From: Rathayibacter oskolensis
GTDB taxonomy: Bacteria > Actinomycetota > Actinomycetes > Actinomycetales > Microbacteriaceae
Assembly: GCF_900177245.1 (NCBI RefSeq)
Contig: NZ_FXBM01000002.1
Location: 1,054,001-1,118,000, forward strand
Direction of reading: 5' to 3'
DNA: 64,000 nucleotides
In this document: positions 1-7,090 of the stretch, piece after piece
How positions within the stretch are numbered: the first letter of the stretch is position 1
How the letters are laid out: every line of letters begins with the position of its first letter
The notes under the pieces: model-generated
Told to the model about the DNA's origin: nothing
What the model saw: only the letters and a program-made list of their open reading frames with translations
Databases searched by the model: none
Made by a program: the position numbers and the translations under genes

Positions 1-111
1 GCAGGGGCGATCAAGCTCATCCGCCGCTGCCTGGTCACCGAACTCGGCCTCGACCGCACTCGGGTCGCGTTCATGGGCTACTGGCGCACCGGCCGCTCCG
101 AAGCCAACTAG
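1..111 (+). CDS. Siderophore-interacting protein, C-terminal fragment
   Basis: Only the last 36 codons are present, open from base 1 to a TAG at 109-111. The peptide contains FMGYWRTG just before its end. That resembles the C-terminus of siderophore-interacting (SIP/ViuB-type) flavoproteins, which reduce ferric siderophores in the cytosol using NAD(P)H. The flavin- and NAD-binding parts lie outside the window, so the call rests on this short tail. The stop is only 1 nt before the repeat element at 113-304. Confidence 0.5.
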   Translation, partial: AGAIKLIRRCLVTELGLDRTRVAFMGYWRTGRSEAN

Positions 112-112
112 T

Positions 113-304
113 CTGCGAGCGCCGCGGTGCCGTCATCTGCGGCGTTGTCGTCGGTTGCGATACCTCCGGCATCGTGCCCTCCTCCGCCTTGCAGCTGGCT
201 GCGAGCGCCGCGGTGCCGTCATCTGCGGCGTTGTCGTCGGTTGCGATACCTCCGGTATCGCGCCCTCCTCCGCCTTGCAGCTGACGGCACCGCGACGCTC
301 GCAG
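113..304. repeat. Composite repeat element with inverted ends (MITE/REP-like)
   Basis: Two direct copies of an 86-bp unit (113-198 and 199-284) differ at only a few positions. The first 24 bases (113-136) recur inverted at 281-304 with 22 of 24 matching, so the whole 192-bp block could fold or act as an element with inverted ends. Copy 2 also holds a perfect 8-bp inverted repeat around a 3-nt loop (GCGATACC at 243-250, GGTATCGC at 254-261); in copy 1 this is imperfect. It lies between two convergent genes, so it may also end transcription. No transposase is encoded. From memory, similar units recur in Microbacteriaceae genomes, which I could not check. Confidence 0.75.
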
Positions 305-384
305 AGGTTGGAGGGGGCGCGGCGCGCGGCGCGCGCGCGGCCGGGGTGCTGAGATGCGCGGGCGGTGGAGCGGACCGGAGAGGG

Positions 385-1233
385 TCAGAGGGTGGGCGGG
401 ACGCCCACGAGGCGGCTCGAGAGGGTCCAGAGGTCGCGGCCGAGCTGGCGGTCGGTCGCCTGGGAGGCGACGGCGCCGCCGGGCTTGAGGCCGTCGAAGT
501 AGGTGCCGCTCGCGGCGCTGACGTCGGGCTCGGAGCAGAGGGTGATCAGCGGAACCGCACCGGCCTCGGCGGTGATGCCGTAGGAGCCGCCGGTGAGCGC
601 GGACATCGCCTTCATCAGGCGGGAGTCGCCGCCGAAGCCGGTCGCGACGAAACCGGGATGGAACGAGAACGCGTCCACCGGAGTCGGAAGCAGGCGCTCC
701 GCCAGCTCGCGGATGAAGAGGATCGTCGCGAGCTTCGAGGTGCCGTAGGCGCGCCACCCGCCCAGCCACGGGCCCTTCCGGCGGTCGAGGTCCTGCAGCG
801 AGAGCCTCCCGAACCGGTTCGCGACACTCGCGGTCGACACGACGCGTGCACCGGGGCGCTCGCGGCCGGTCTCGATGAGCCTCGGGAGCAGGAGCCTGGT
901 CAGCAGGAAGGGCGCCAAGTGGTTGCTCTGGATCGTGCGCTCGTGCCCGTCCGCCGTCTCGGCGCGCTGTGACACGAGGCCGCCGGCGTTGTTGGCGAGC
1001 ACGTCGATGCCGTCGAACCGAGCGAGGAGCGCGTCGGCGAGCGAGCGCACGTCGTCGAGCCGATCGAAGTCGGCGACGAACGGCTCACCCCCGACAGCGG
1101 CGGCGACCGAGCGGGTCCGCTCCGGGTTCCGCCCGACGACGGCGACGGTGGCGCCCGCCCCGGCCAGCTCCTCCGCCGCGACCTTCCCGATGCCGGAGCT
1201 CGCCCCGGTGAGCACGACGACGCGCCCCTTCAT
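385..1233 (-). CDS. Short-chain dehydrogenase/reductase (retinol dehydrogenase-like)
   Basis: A 282-aa classical/extended SDR. The Rossmann nucleotide-binding motif TGASSGIG is at residues 9-16, NNAG at 81-84, a serine-containing VVSTAS strand near 131-136 and the catalytic YGTSK (Tyr163, Lys167). The WRAYGTSK context and the length fit the retinol-dehydrogenase/WWOX-like group, which oxidises or reduces alcohols and carbonyls with NAD(P)(H). The substrate cannot be told. The ATG at 1233 is chosen because MKGRVVVLTG is the usual N-terminus; a GTG at 1245 would overlap the upstream gene. No Shine-Dalgarno is evident, and the start lies 1 nt after the stop of the preceding gene, so it is probably co-transcribed with it. 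Confidence 0.85.
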   Translation of the reverse strand: MKGRVVVLTGASSGIGKVAAEELAGAGATVAVVGRNPERTRSVAAAVGGEPFVADFDRLDDVRSLADALLARFDGIDVLANNAGGLVSQRAETADGHERTIQSNHLAPFLLTRLLLPRLIETGRERPGARVVSTASVANRFGRLSLQDLDRRKGPWLGGWRAYGTSKLATILFIRELAERLLPTPVDAFSFHPGFVATGFGGDSRLMKAMSALTGGSYGITAEAGAVPLITLCSEPDVSAASGTYFDGLKPGGAVASQATDRQLGRDLWTLSSRLVGVPPTL

Positions 1234-1234
1234 G

Positions 1235-1621
1235 TCAGCGACCACGGAGGTATCCGCCCTTCTCGAGACCGGCTTCGATCTCGAATCGATTGCGCAGCGG
1301 ATCGCGACCCGCGACGAGGTACGCGAACGGGAACCACATCCCGAACCGCTGCCACTGCTGCTTGTGAACGGCCTCGTGCTCGAGGACGCGGTCCGACACG
1401 TTCGTGTCGGTGAGATAGCTCGTGCCGACGCAGGAGCCGCCGCGGCCGAACGCCCACGAGGGCATGCCCGTGAAGACGACCAGGCCGTTCCGGCGCTCGA
1501 TCGGCCCGGTGCTCCAGAGCGCCCCCCAGGCCAGCCCCACCGCGCAGGCGAAGAGGTAGCCGGGCCGGGTGATCGCGGGGTCGAGGGCGACGACCGAGAC
1601 CGCTCTGCCGAGAGCGCTCAC
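1235..1621 (-). CDS. Small membrane-associated protein with HEAVHKQQW motif
   Basis: A 128-aa protein of unknown function. A hydrophobic stretch near residues 17-35 (LFACAVGLAWGALWS) suggests one membrane segment or re-entrant region. In the second half HEAVHKQQW resembles a zincin-type HExxH helix and is followed by FGMWFPFAYLVAG, so metal binding is possible. The GTG at 1621 is preferred because GTGA overlaps the stop of the upstream oxidoreductase by 4 nt, implying translational coupling. It is read between that flavoprotein and the SDR in one apparent operon. Similar small proteins in related actinobacteria are, to my knowledge, labelled hypothetical. Confidence 0.65.
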   Translation of the reverse strand: MSALGRAVSVVALDPAITRPGYLFACAVGLAWGALWSTGPIERRNGLVVFTGMPSWAFGRGGSCVGTSYLTDTNVSDRVLEHEAVHKQQWQRFGMWFPFAYLVAGRDPLRNRFEIEAGLEKGGYLRGR

Positions 1622-3114
1622 GCGCTCTCGCGCCCGTAGGTCTCGAGAAGGCGGAGCCACACCTCGCTGATCGTCGGGTAGGAGGGGACGGCGTGCCAGA
1701 GCCGCGACAGCGGCACCTCGCCGACGACCGCGATCGTCGCCGAGTGGACGAGCTCGCCGACCTCCTTGCCGACGAAGGTGACGCCGAGGACGACCGAGCG
1801 GTCCTCGTCGACGACCATCCGCGCGGTTCCCGTGTAGCCCACGGCCGCGAGCGTGGCTCCGGCGACCGAGCCGATCTCGTAGTCGACCACCCGCGTGCGG
1901 TAGCCGGCCTTCTCAGCCGCTGCGGCCGTGAGACCCACGGAGGCGACCTCCGGGTCGGTGAAGACGACCTGCGGCACCGCCTCGTGGTCGGCGGTCGCGA
2001 CGTGCGCCCCCCAGGGCGCATCGTGGACTGCTGCGCCTGCGCTCCGTGCGACGATCACGTCGCCGGCGGCGCGCGCCTGGTACTTGCCCTGGTGGGTCAG
2101 CAGGGCGCGGTGGTTCACGTCGCCGACCCCGTAGAGCCAGGGCGCGTCGCCGCCGATCGGGGCGCCGTCGTCGCCGAGCACGAGCATCGTGTCGTCCACG
2201 GTCAGCGACGAGCCGGGCTCCAGCCCGACCGTCTCGAGTCCGAGATCGCGGGTGTGCGGGGCCCGGCCCGTGGCGGCGAGGATCTCGTCGGCCTCGAGCA
2301 CCTCCCCGCTCTCGAGCGTCACGGCGACGGTGCCGTCGGCACGTCGCTCGACCGAGGCGGGGGACCCGCCGAGGCGGACGTCGACCCCGAGCGAGCGGAG
2401 CGAGTCGCCGACGAGGTCGCCGGCGAACGGCTCGAAGGGGGCGAGCAGCCCGCTGCGGGCGAGAAGGGTCACGGAGGAGCCCAGACCCGCGTAGGCGGTC
2501 GCCATCTCGCAGGCGACGACGCCGCCTCCGACGATGACCAGGCGGGTCGGCACGACCTCGGCGCTGGTCGCCTCGCGACTCGTCCACGGCGCCGCGGCGC
2601 GGAGACCGGGGACGTCGGGGACCACGGCCGTCGTGCCGGTCGCGACGGCGACGGCGGCGCGGGCGCGGAGGACGCGGACGGAGCCGTCCGGCGCCGTCAC
2701 GCTGACCTCGCGCTCACCGCTGAGCCGGCCGTGGCCGCGCACGAGGGTGATGCCCGCACCCTCGAGCCACTGCACCTGCCCGTGGTCGTCCCAGCCGCTG
2801 GTGACGGAGTCGCGGTGCGCGAGGAGGGCGGCAACGTCGATGCCGCCGGTCACCGCCTGCGCCGCTCCCGGCAGATCGCGAGCGGCTCTGATCGCCATCG
2901 GCGCGCGCAGCAGCGCCTTGGAGGGCATGCACGCCCAGTAGGAGCACTCTCCGCCGACGAGCTCGCTCTCGACGACGGCGGCGGTGAGGCCGCCCTGCAC
3001 GGCGCGGTCGGCGATGTTCTCGCCGACCGGTCCGGCGCCGATGACGACGAGGTCGAACTCGTCGACGGTGCCGTGAGGGGCGTCGGAGGTGGGCTGCGGT
3101 GTGTCGCTCGTCAT
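1618..3114 (-). CDS. FAD-dependent pyridine nucleotide-disulfide oxidoreductase (Lpd/mercuric reductase-like)
   Basis: A 498-aa class I flavoprotein disulfide reductase. The FAD-binding VIGAGPVGENIA is near residues 24-35, the redox disulfide GGECSYWAC has Cys57 and Cys62, and a second Rossmann VIVGGGVVACE lies mid-protein. The C-terminal dimer domain ends HAVPSYPTISE. Lipoamide dehydrogenases carry HAHPTxSE there; here Tyr stands where the catalytic His precedes Pro. That substitution also occurs in LpdA/quinone-reductase-like members, so lipoamide dehydrogenase activity is doubtful and an NAD(P)H-dependent reductase of quinones or another acceptor is likelier. No lipoyl-enzyme genes lie nearby. 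Confidence 0.85.
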   Translation of the reverse strand: MTSDTPQPTSDAPHGTVDEFDLVVIGAGPVGENIADRAVQGGLTAAVVESELVGGECSYWACMPSKALLRAPMAIRAARDLPGAAQAVTGGIDVAALLAHRDSVTSGWDDHGQVQWLEGAGITLVRGHGRLSGEREVSVTAPDGSVRVLRARAAVAVATGTTAVVPDVPGLRAAAPWTSREATSAEVVPTRLVIVGGGVVACEMATAYAGLGSSVTLLARSGLLAPFEPFAGDLVGDSLRSLGVDVRLGGSPASVERRADGTVAVTLESGEVLEADEILAATGRAPHTRDLGLETVGLEPGSSLTVDDTMLVLGDDGAPIGGDAPWLYGVGDVNHRALLTHQGKYQARAAGDVIVARSAGAAVHDAPWGAHVATADHEAVPQVVFTDPEVASVGLTAAAAEKAGYRTRVVDYEIGSVAGATLAAVGYTGTARMVVDEDRSVVLGVTFVGKEVGELVHSATIAVVGEVPLSRLWHAVPSYPTISEVWLRLLETYGRESA

Positions 3115-3204
3115 GGTCTCTCCCGGTGGTTCGCGGAGGCGGTCGGCCTCTCGGTGGATGGGCGTGTCGAGCGCCGAGCGCTCGTCAGGGAACCCGATGC
3201 GTCG

Positions 3205-3576
3205 TCAGTGGGCGGGGACGATCTCGGCCCGCCAGCCGTCGTAGCGACCGCCCTCGCGCTCGACGGCCTCGATCACCTGGCGGAGGAACACGGTCGTTGC
3301 CGCCTCGTCGACCGCGGCGTGGTGGCTCGCCACCAGCACGTGCCGCAGGCGGAGGCGCGAGATCGCGATCTCGTACCCCGAGGCGACGAGCGTGCGCGCG
3401 GCGCGCCGGGCGCGACTGCGGAAGAGGAAGACGGCGAAGTGGTCGACCTCTCGCAGCTCCCAGACCTGGTCGCCGTAGCGGAGCCGGATCTCGAGCTGCT
3501 GGGCCGCGCGCTCCCGCTGCGCGTCGAGGGCGGAGGAGCCGCCGGCGGGTGCGGTGGTCAGGGTGTCGTCGCTCAT
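3205..3576 (-). CDS. RraB-family (ribonuclease E regulator B-like) protein
   Basis: A 123-aa protein whose C-terminal half matches the RraB fold: an ISRLRLRHVLVASH strand/helix, a central acidic helix, then GGRYDGWRAEIV at the end. The GGxYDGWE-type terminus is the family hallmark. In Gammaproteobacteria RraB binds RNase E and alters its cleavage pattern. Actinobacterial homologues are uncharacterised, so the role in RNA turnover is only inferred. The ATG at 3576 overlaps the stop of the upstream crotonase gene by 4 nt (ATGA), so the two are probably translated together. Confidence 0.7.
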   Translation of the reverse strand: MSDDTLTTAPAGGSSALDAQRERAAQQLEIRLRYGDQVWELREVDHFAVFLFRSRARRAARTLVASGYEIAISRLRLRHVLVASHHAAVDEAATTVFLRQVIEAVEREGGRYDGWRAEIVPAH

Positions 3577-4379
3577 CGTCCGGTGAACTCCGCGGTCGTA
3601 CGGGCCAGGAAGGCCTCCAAGCCGATGCGCGCGTCGTCGGACGCTGCGAGGCGTGCGAGGTCGCCGGGGAGCGCGGCCGCCGCCCGCGCATCGCCCTCGG
3701 CGACGGCGAGGCGCGCGTTCGCGAGGGCCGCCTGCACCGCGAGCGGCGCCTGGGCGGCGATGCGCGCCGCGAGGGCGTGCGCGGCCGTGGCGACGGTTCC
3801 GTCGGCCACCACCTCCTGAACGAGGCCGATGCGGTGCGCCTCCGCGGCGTCGAAGGTGTCGCCGGTCAGGATCCAGCGGAGCGCATCGCCCCAGCCGGCG
3901 GCGCGGGGGAAGCGGAGGGTCGCGCCTCCGAACGGGAGGATGCCGCGGGACACCTCGATCTGGCCGAAGCAGGTCGACTGCTCGGCCAGCACCACGTCCG
4001 CGGCGAGCGCCAGCTCGATGCCGAGAGTGAGGCAGACTCCCTTGACGCCGATGACGACCGGCTTCGAGACGGGACGGGTGCGGAGCCCCCACGGGTCCAG
4101 ACCTCCGTCAGGCACGAAGTCGAGGCCGCCGGAGCCGATGCGCGGTCCGATGTCGGCGAGGTCGAGGCCCGCCGTGAAGTGCTCGCCCTCGGCCAGCACG
4201 ACGCCCGCCCGCAGCTCGGGATCGCGGTCGAGCTCGCCGTAGGCGGCAGCGAGACCGGAGAGCAGTGCGAGATCGGCGGCGTTGCGCTTCTCGGGGCGGT
4301 CGAGCACGATCTCGAGGACGTGACCGCGGCGATGCGTACGGACGCGATCCGTGCCCGCGCTCGGTCGGGTCTCGGTCAT
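3573..4379 (-). CDS. Enoyl-CoA hydratase/isomerase (crotonase) family protein
   Basis: A 268-aa crotonase-fold protein. The N-terminal LEIVLDRPEKRNAADLALL, the first oxyanion-hole segment EHFTAGLDL and the CLTLGIELALAADVVLA helix are all typical. The second oxyanion segment reads STCFGQIEVSRGILPFGGA, with Glu at the usual acid position (QIEV) but no second clear catalytic Glu, so it could be a hydratase, an isomerase or a non-hydratase member. The ATG at 4379 has GGAGGA about 4 nt upstream; the frame extends further up, but without conserved sequence. It is followed by the overlapping RraB-like gene. Confidence 0.8.
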   Translation of the reverse strand: MTETRPSAGTDRVRTHRRGHVLEIVLDRPEKRNAADLALLSGLAAAYGELDRDPELRAGVVLAEGEHFTAGLDLADIGPRIGSGGLDFVPDGGLDPWGLRTRPVSKPVVIGVKGVCLTLGIELALAADVVLAEQSTCFGQIEVSRGILPFGGATLRFPRAAGWGDALRWILTGDTFDAAEAHRIGLVQEVVADGTVATAAHALAARIAAQAPLAVQAALANARLAVAEGDARAAAALPGDLARLAASDDARIGLEAFLARTTAEFTGR

Positions 4380-4497
4380 CGGTCCTCCGCTCGGTCGCGT
4401 CCGTCCATCTTGCCCGGTGCCTCCGACACAGGGGCTCCTGCGACCGGGGATTGACGGGGGTCGCTCAGGCCCCGGGGCGCAGTGCACGCCCGGCGGC

Positions 4498-5331
4498 TCA
4501 CGCTCCGCGCGTCAGCGCGCCGACGATCCGGAGGATCGTGGGCAGATCGTCGACCGCCGCGGTCGGGGAGGCGGGGGCGAAGGAGGTGAGGCCCGCGCCC
4601 GCGAGCGGGAACCGCGCCCTGAGCGCCTCCAGGGAGGCGACCAGACGCGCCGCGGGAACGCCGAAGGGGACCGGGTCGAACAGCCCGGCGAGATCGGCCG
4701 GGTCGAGGACGTCGAGGTCGATGTGCACGTACACCGATCCGGCGCCGGTGGCCTCGACGGCCGCGACGAGGGCGTCCGGATCGAGCTCGTCGACCGAGAG
4801 CCGGCGGGCGCCGCGCTCGAGCAGGCCCTCGAGCTCACCGGGGTCGGTCGAGCGGACCCCGGCCAGCACGACCCGGTCGGCGGGGACGCGCTCGTCGGCG
4901 GGAGCGCTCAGGAGGCCCACCCCGTCGCCGAGAACGGCCGAGAGCACCATGCCGCAGAAGGCTCCGCTCGGAGAGGTCGAGGGAGTGTTCGCGTCGGGGT
5001 GCGCGTCGAACCAGACGACCGCGACCGGTGCGGACGCCTGCCTGATCGCGTGCCCGACCGCGGCGAACTCGACCCCGCAGTCGCCGCCGATGGTCACGAC
5101 GGGGCCGACCCGGCCGAGGAGGGCCTCGCGCATCCGCTCGGCGGTCGTCGCAACCGATGCGTAGCGGCGGATCCCGGTGTCCTGGGCGTCGCCGGCCTCG
5201 GCCGGGACGTCGACGACGATCGTCGCGGAGGAGGGCAGATCGCCACGGATCGCCTCCGCTCCGTCGACGAGGCGCATGGCCCGCGTCGACGCGGAGCCCT
5301 GCCACTGCGGGACAACGAGGAAGGACGCCAT
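4498..5331 (-). CDS. Arginase/agmatinase-fold protein with altered metal site
   Basis: A 277-aa ureohydrolase-fold protein. Family motifs are in order: GGDC (residues 82-85), DAHPD (109-113), SGAFCGM (near 122-128) and HIDLDVLDP (203-211). The Asp/His ligands of DAHxD and DxD are kept. Cys85 replaces the Mn-ligand His of GGDH, and Cys126 replaces the His of the NxHGM loop that is catalytic in arginases. The true substrate is therefore open; arginine, agmatine or formiminoglutamate cannot be assumed. The ATG at 5331 is followed at once by the conserved MASFLVVPQWQG. It stands alone, in the same direction as the crotonase gene downstream of it. Confidence 0.75.
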   Translation of the reverse strand: MASFLVVPQWQGSASTRAMRLVDGAEAIRGDLPSSATIVVDVPAEAGDAQDTGIRRYASVATTAERMREALLGRVGPVVTIGGDCGVEFAAVGHAIRQASAPVAVVWFDAHPDANTPSTSPSGAFCGMVLSAVLGDGVGLLSAPADERVPADRVVLAGVRSTDPGELEGLLERGARRLSVDELDPDALVAAVEATGAGSVYVHIDLDVLDPADLAGLFDPVPFGVPAARLVASLEALRARFPLAGAGLTSFAPASPTAAVDDLPTILRIVGALTRGA

Positions 5332-5398
5332 GGGACTCACTATGGCACGCACGATCCGGCCCCCGCGGGCGCGGTGCACCCCTGTCCGGCCCGTCGGC

Positions 5399-6193
5399 TC
5401 AGACGGTCGGCAGCGGGTCGAGGGCGGGAGCACCGCCGGGAGCTCCCGCGGCCGGCGGAGGCGCCGCCGACGGCCCGTCGAGGTCGAGCAGCGCCTCGTC
5501 GAGAGCCGAGCGACCGCGGTCGACCGCCGCGCGCGCCTGCTCGAGGGCCGCGTCGGGTTCGGAGGCGGCGAGCCGGCCGGCCGCCTCGAGCTGGGCCCGG
5601 GTCTCCTCGGCGAGGATGCGGGGTGCCGCCGTCACGCCGTCGCCGTGGACCGCGGCGAGCAGCGCGGCCGCGTCGGCCCCGAGCCCCGCGGCGGTGCGGG
5701 CGGCCTCGAGGAGCATGAGCTGCCGCCGAGCCTGGGCGAGAGGCTCCCTGTAGCCGGCGACGACGGAGTCCAGCGCGGCGTCGGCCTCGAGAAGGAGGGC
5801 GAGGATCGCGGCGGGGTCGTGCCGGGCACCGGCGGCCCGCGCCTCGTCCGCATCCAGCAGCAGTGCGCTGGCGGCGCTGCAGGCCGTCGCCACGTCGGTC
5901 GCGGAGGCGAGCTGCGCAGACGTGCGGACGCCGGTCAGGGTGGCGGCGCTCGCCAGGTCGTCCCGGACCGAGCGCTCCAGCCCGCTGACCTGGGCCTCGG
6001 CGCGGGCGAGAAGAGCACTCAGACCCTCGACGGCGTCGAGCAGATCGGATCCGCCCTCGGGCGCCAGCGCCACGCGCTCGATCGCCTCCCTGAGCGGTCG
6101 CACCTGGCGCTCGGAGGAGGTGCCCGCGAGAACGGAGACGTCTGCCCGCGCACGCTGCAGCCGCTCGGGGAGGGGCGGGGGCTGCGTGCTCAC
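5399..6193 (-). CDS. Alanine-rich helical protein resembling the C-terminal region of TPM-domain proteins
   Basis: A 264-aa, strongly helical, Ala/Leu/Glu/Arg-rich protein without signal peptide or membrane segment. The order of its helices (LLLEADAALDSVVAGYREPL, then LLEAARTAAGL, then a late AASEPDAALEQA helix) recalls the long coiled tail of actinobacterial TPM-domain membrane proteins. The TPM domain, the signal peptide and the transmembrane helix are absent. The GTG at 6193 is preferred because a TACGAT box ends 6 nt before it; nothing further upstream looks coding. The C-terminus is Pro/Ala/Gly-rich. Function unknown. Confidence 0.6.
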   Translation of the reverse strand: MSTQPPPLPERLQRARADVSVLAGTSSERQVRPLREAIERVALAPEGGSDLLDAVEGLSALLARAEAQVSGLERSVRDDLASAATLTGVRTSAQLASATDVATACSAASALLLDADEARAAGARHDPAAILALLLEADAALDSVVAGYREPLAQARRQLMLLEAARTAAGLGADAAALLAAVHGDGVTAAPRILAEETRAQLEAAGRLAASEPDAALEQARAAVDRGRSALDEALLDLDGPSAAPPPAAGAPGGAPALDPLPTV

Positions 6194-6199
6194 TCCGCG

Positions 6200-6205
6200 A
6201 TCGTA
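6200..6205 (-). promoter_or_regulatory. TACGAT -10-like box, leaderless start of the helical protein
   Basis: TACGAT on the minus strand ends 6 nt before the GTG at 6193. The distance implies transcription starting at or next to the start codon. No -35 consensus is seen. Confidence 0.45.
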
Positions 6206-6273
6206 CGGCCCGTGTGTTACGGCGAGTGTCGCCTCCGCTCGCCCGCCCCCGGCGGCCGCCTCAGGATGGAGGC

Positions 6274-7035
6274 ATGCCACGCACGCTCGCCATCGTCGAG
6301 GTCGCCCGGGACCGACCCGGCCGCGACGAGTACCACGCGTACGTGCAGATCCTCAACGCGCGCCTGCTCGAGACGGCCCGCGAGCTCGGCTGGCAGGCGC
6401 GGCGCTTCGCCGCCGAGGATCTCGGCACCGAGGCGCTCCTCGAGCAGACCGCGGGGGCCGACGCGATCCTGCTGGCGGGCGGCGAGGACATCGCGCCCGA
6501 GCGCTACGGCGTCGAGCGCGGCTACCCCGGCGAGGGCCCGCACGCCGAGCGCGCCGACTCGGCGCAGATCGCGCTCGTGCAGCGCGCCGTCGCCGTGGGG
6601 ACGCCGCTGCTCGGGATCTGCCGCGGCCTCCAGATCGTCAACGTCGCCCTCGGCGGCACCCTCGTGCCCGACCTCGGCGCCGACGCCGTGCACGTCAACG
6701 CGTCAGCGCCGGCCCACCAGCGCATGCACCGCCACGGCGTCGTGCTCGCGCCGGCGACCGCGCTCGGCGGCCTGTTCGGAGGCGACGTCCTCGCCGTCCA
6801 GAGTGCCCACCACCAGGCGGTCGACGTGCTCGCGCCGGGTCTGCGCGTCGCCGCCCGTGCCGACGACGGCGTCGTCGAGGCGATCGAGCACTGCACCGCT
6901 CCCGTCGTGGGCGTGCAGTGGCACCCGGAGGATCCCGCCGCGCCGGCCGGCCAGCTCACGACCCTGCTCGAGGGCCTCGCGCTGGCGGCCGCGCACGGCT
7001 CGTTCGCTCCGGAGTCGCTCGCCGCTGCTGCCTGA
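6274..7035 (+). CDS. Gamma-glutamyl-gamma-aminobutyrate hydrolase family protein (peptidase C26, class I glutamine amidotransferase fold)
   Basis: A 253-aa class I amidotransferase-fold hydrolase of the PuuD/C26 type. The nucleophile elbow GICRGLQIVNVALGG has Cys116, and the His/Glu pair lies in GVQWHPED (His217, Glu219). The AGGEDIAPERYG block near 68-79 matches the GGxDxxPxxYG signature of C26 enzymes, which cleave gamma-glutamyl amides in polyamine catabolism. No polyamine genes adjoin it, so the substrate is inferred. The ATG at 6274 has AGGATGGAG just upstream; earlier in-frame codons are unconserved. Confidence 0.85.
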   Translation: MPRTLAIVEVARDRPGRDEYHAYVQILNARLLETARELGWQARRFAAEDLGTEALLEQTAGADAILLAGGEDIAPERYGVERGYPGEGPHAERADSAQIALVQRAVAVGTPLLGICRGLQIVNVALGGTLVPDLGADAVHVNASAPAHQRMHRHGVVLAPATALGGLFGGDVLAVQSAHHQAVDVLAPGLRVAARADDGVVEAIEHCTAPVVGVQWHPEDPAAPAGQLTTLLEGLALAAAHGSFAPESLAAAA

Positions 7036-7090
7036 TCCCGCGGCTGCAGCCCGAGCCCGCCGCTGCGGACCGCGCACGGCGGACCGGCGC

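Noticed and set aside
113-304. The direct repeats as a CRISPR array or as a coding repeat
   Set aside because: There are only two 86-bp units with no spacer and no cas genes, and the open frames through them are short shadows.
311-340. CG-alternating tract as a functional site
   Set aside because: It is simple low-complexity sequence in the region between the repeat element and the SDR gene; nothing links it to a function.
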